Part shown: positions 15,031 through 16,731 of the stretch, in pieces
How positions within the stretch are numbered: position 1 is the stretch's first letter
How the letters are laid out: each line of letters opens with the position of its first letter
Source: Planctomycetaceae bacterium
GTDB lineage: Bacteria; Planctomycetota; Planctomycetia; Planctomycetales; Planctomycetaceae
Assembly: GCA_003445035.1 (NCBI GenBank)
Contig: DLVV01000424.1
Location: forward strand, 8,444 to 25,174
DNA length: 16,731 nucleotides
Direction: 5' to 3'
Notes under the pieces: generated by a model
Seen by the model: the letters and a program-made list of their open reading frames with translations, nothing else
The model's database searches: none
Told to the model about the DNA's origin: nothing
Translations under genes and position numbers: made by a program

Positions 15031-16503
15031 ATGGTGCCCCACGACAGATCTCAGACCGCCTCGATCCCCGAGCAGCTGTTCGTGCGCGAACAGACGCGTC
15101 GACACTTCTTCGGCAACGCCGGCCTGGGAATCGGATCCCTCGGACTGGCCCACCTGCTCTCCGACGGCCAATTCACGTCCGCGGCAGTGACAAAACCCGG
15201 CACACCCGGGGTACCGCAAACCGGCCACTTTCCGGCCCGCGCCAAACGGGTGATCTACCTGTTCATGGCCGGTGGTCCGAGCCAGCTGGAGCTGTTCGAC
15301 TACAAGCCGAAGCTGCAACAGATGGACGGGCAGGTGATCCCGGCTTCCTACGTCGAGAACAAGCGGTTCGCGTTCATCAAGAAGGACGCCAAGCTGCTGG
15401 GCACCCGTCGCCAGTTCCTGCGCTGGGGAGACAGTGGCCAGCAGATCTCGTCCCTGCTGCCGCAGCTGGGTTCGATCGCCGACGACGTGGCGATCGTGCG
15501 GACGGTCAAGACGGAGGTGTTCAACCACGGTCCGGCCAAACTGTTCATGAACACCGGCTTCAATCGGTTCGGACGACCCAGCATGGGATCGTGGGTCACC
15601 TACGGGCTGGGCAGCCCGTCGGGCAACCTGCCGGGCTTCGTGGTGCTGCATTCGGGTCCACGCGGTCCGCGCGGCGGCACTCCCCTGTGGGGCAACGGCT
15701 TCCTGCCCAGCCGCTACCAGGGTGTCCCCTTCCTCAACGGCGCCGACCCCATCCTCAACCTTTCCTCCCCCGGAGGCATCGACCGCGAGGGCCAGGGCCA
15801 GTTCATCCGCGCGGTCAACCGGCTCAACGCGCTGAGGCTCAGGCAGGTGGGAGATCCCGAGATCTCGACCCGGATCGGCACCTACGAGATGGCCTATCGG
15901 ATGCAGTCCAGTGCCCCCGCACTGATGGATCTTTCGGGAGAATCCAAGCACACGCTTGGCGATTACGGCGTCGATCCCGCCAAGGCGTCGTTCGCCCGTA
16001 ACTGCCTGCTCGCCCGTCGACTGGTCGAACGCGGCACCCGCTTCGTCCAGCTGTACCACACCGACTGGGATCACCACGGTAACCCCGGCACGAACCTCGG
16101 CAAGCCGCTGGACCAGCGGTGCGCCGAGATCGACCGGGCCACCACCGCGCTGGTCAAGGACCTGAAGCAACGGGGCCTGCTCGAAGACACGCTGGTGATC
16201 TGGGGCGGCGAGTTCGGCCGCACACCACAGGGTGAGCCACGTGACACGCTGGGCCGCGACCATCACATCGAGTCCTACTCGATGTGGATGGCCGGAGGCG
16301 GCGTCAAGGGTGGCACAACGGTCGGCGAGACTGACGAGCTGGGTTATTACGCGGTCAAGGACAAGGTCCACGTCCACGACCTGCAAGCCACCGTGTTGCA
16401 CCTGCTGGGCCTGGACCACCTGAAGCTGACCTACCGGTTCCAGGGCCGGGACTTCCGGCTGACCGATGTCGGCGGCGAGGTCGTCGAAAAACTGCTGGCC
16501 TGA
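15031..16503 (+). CDS. DUF1501 protein, Tat-exported, alkaline-phosphatase-like fold
   Basis: 490 aa from ATG 15031. Twin arginines R23R24 in TRRHFFGNAGLGIGSLGLAH (22-41) form a Tat signal, so the protein is exported folded, probably with metal bound. AKRVIYLFMAGGPSQLELFD is the typical DUF1501 opening. The C-terminal half has the metal-ligand-like clusters YHTDWDHHGN, IWGGEFGRTP and GRDHHIESYSMWMAGGGVKG, then GETDELGYYAVKDKVHVHDL. DUF1501 (PF07394) belongs to the alkaline phosphatase/sulfatase superfamily by fold. The substrate is unknown and no formylglycine-type C-x-P-x-R site is seen, so it is not a classical sulfatase. It follows the PSD1 gene at four bases, the standard pairing in Planctomycetota, and the two presumably act in the same exported pathway. 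Confidence 0.92.
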   Translation: MVPHDRSQTASIPEQLFVREQTRRHFFGNAGLGIGSLGLAHLLSDGQFTSAAVTKPGTPGVPQTGHFPARAKRVIYLFMAGGPSQLELFDYKPKLQQMDGQVIPASYVENKRFAFIKKDAKLLGTRRQFLRWGDSGQQISSLLPQLGSIADDVAIVRTVKTEVFNHGPAKLFMNTGFNRFGRPSMGSWVTYGLGSPSGNLPGFVVLHSGPRGPRGGTPLWGNGFLPSRYQGVPFLNGADPILNLSSPGGIDREGQGQFIRAVNRLNALRLRQVGDPEISTRIGTYEMAYRMQSSAPALMDLSGESKHTLGDYGVDPAKASFARNCLLARRLVERGTRFVQLYHTDWDHHGNPGTNLGKPLDQRCAEIDRATTALVKDLKQRGLLEDTLVIWGGEFGRTPQGEPRDTLGRDHHIESYSMWMAGGGVKGGTTVGETDELGYYAVKDKVHVHDLQATVLHLLGLDHLKLTYRFQGRDFRLTDVGGEVVEKLLA

Positions 16504-16512
16504 CCCAGCCGG

Positions 16513-16731
16513 CTACTGTGCGTTCGCCGGCACCGGGATCAGGTACGCCTTGGCGTCGCGAGAACCGGTGACAATCTGCTTGCCGTCGCTGGAGTACGCG
16601 GCCGAATAAATCGGCGGATTGGCCAGCCGGGTCATGAACAGGCTCTTGGCACTGCCGGTGTCCCAGATGTGGATCACACCGGTGTAATCGGCCGCCAGCA
16701 GGCGGTTCGCCTTGGTCGGGTGGAACCGCAC
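16513..16731 (-). CDS. WD40-repeat protein, C-terminal fragment (cut by window edge)
   Basis: 72 residues plus a stop are visible; the 5' part lies beyond the window. GVIHIWDTGSAKSLF and the earlier RFHPTKANRLLAADY form one WD40 blade (V.F.P......A..DG.I.IWD). The final blade is IYSAAYSSDGKQIVTGSRDA followed by KAYLIPVPANAQ. The first visible codon is GTG at the window edge, but it lies inside a repeat and is not a start. WD40 proteins beside PSD1/DUF1501 pairs in Planctomycetota often carry a PSCyt1 haem domain, but that part cannot be seen here. It converges on the DUF1501 gene with nine bases between stops. Confidence 0.8.
   Translation of the reverse strand: MRFHPTKANRLLAADYTGVIHIWDTGSAKSLFMTRLANPPIYSAAYSSDGKQIVTGSRDAKAYLIPVPANAQ

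Noticed and set aside
15013..16419. Minus-strand ORF of about 468 codons opposite the DUF1501 gene
   Set aside because: Antisense shadow of a strongly conserved family.
1..16731. CRISPR array, tRNA, insertion sequence or prophage signs
   Set aside because: No spaced direct repeats, cloverleaf-like segments, transposase or integrase motifs, or terminal inverted repeats were seen.

Overview
The window is GC-rich, bacterial and almost fully coding. The best guess for the source is a member of the Planctomycetota. The main reason is the pair at 11946-16503: a secreted c-type cytochrome protein of the PSCyt1/PSCyt2/PSD1 (DUF1549/DUF1553) family followed by a Tat-exported DUF1501 protein, an arrangement greatly expanded in that phylum. 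An LptD-like outer-membrane assembly protein, an adenosylcobalamin-dependent ribonucleotide reductase and a WD40 protein fit the same assignment. No rRNA, tRNA, CRISPR array, insertion sequence, phage gene or attachment site was seen.

Layout. (a) 1-314, minus: N-terminus of an RND/MMPL-type membrane transporter, cut by the window edge. (b) 430-1734, plus: GT39-like membrane glycosyltransferase, then a promoter with both consensus hexamers lying on its stop codon, then an LptD-like protein (1894-4941). (c) 4938-5441, minus: small molybdopterin-fold protein without the usual cofactor cysteine. Upstream of it on the same strand is nrdJ (5536-8505), with a hairpin terminator between them. (d) 8509-8896: AT-rich intergenic island with divergent, overlapping promoters for nrdJ and a DUF58 protein (8897-9850). 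(e) 9847-11055, minus: SAM-dependent methyltransferase. (f) 11160-11851, plus: two-gene unit of a 62-aa charged helical protein and a Tsr3/DTW-like aminocarboxypropyltransferase homologue, coupled by a GTGA overlap. (g) 11946-16503, plus: the PSD1 and DUF1501 operon. (h) 16513-16731, minus: C-terminus of a WD40 protein running off the edge.

How the genes relate. The GT39 and LptD genes both suggest envelope or surface-glycolipid work. The PSD1/DUF1501 pair is an exported two-gene unit with haem sites and an alkaline-phosphatase-like partner; its substrate is unknown. NrdJ makes deoxyribonucleotides. The methyltransferase and the Tsr3-like enzyme are divergent neighbours that both look like RNA or translation modification enzymes; that link is inference. 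Convergent genes here are packed extremely tightly: two pairs share a 4-base overlap of their stop codons and the third pair is 9 bases apart.

I did not find a clear new multi-gene defence or mobile system. The points most worth following up are the bacterial Tsr3-like enzyme with its coupled small protein, the long AT-rich nrdJ leader, and the cysteine-less molybdopterin-domain protein.
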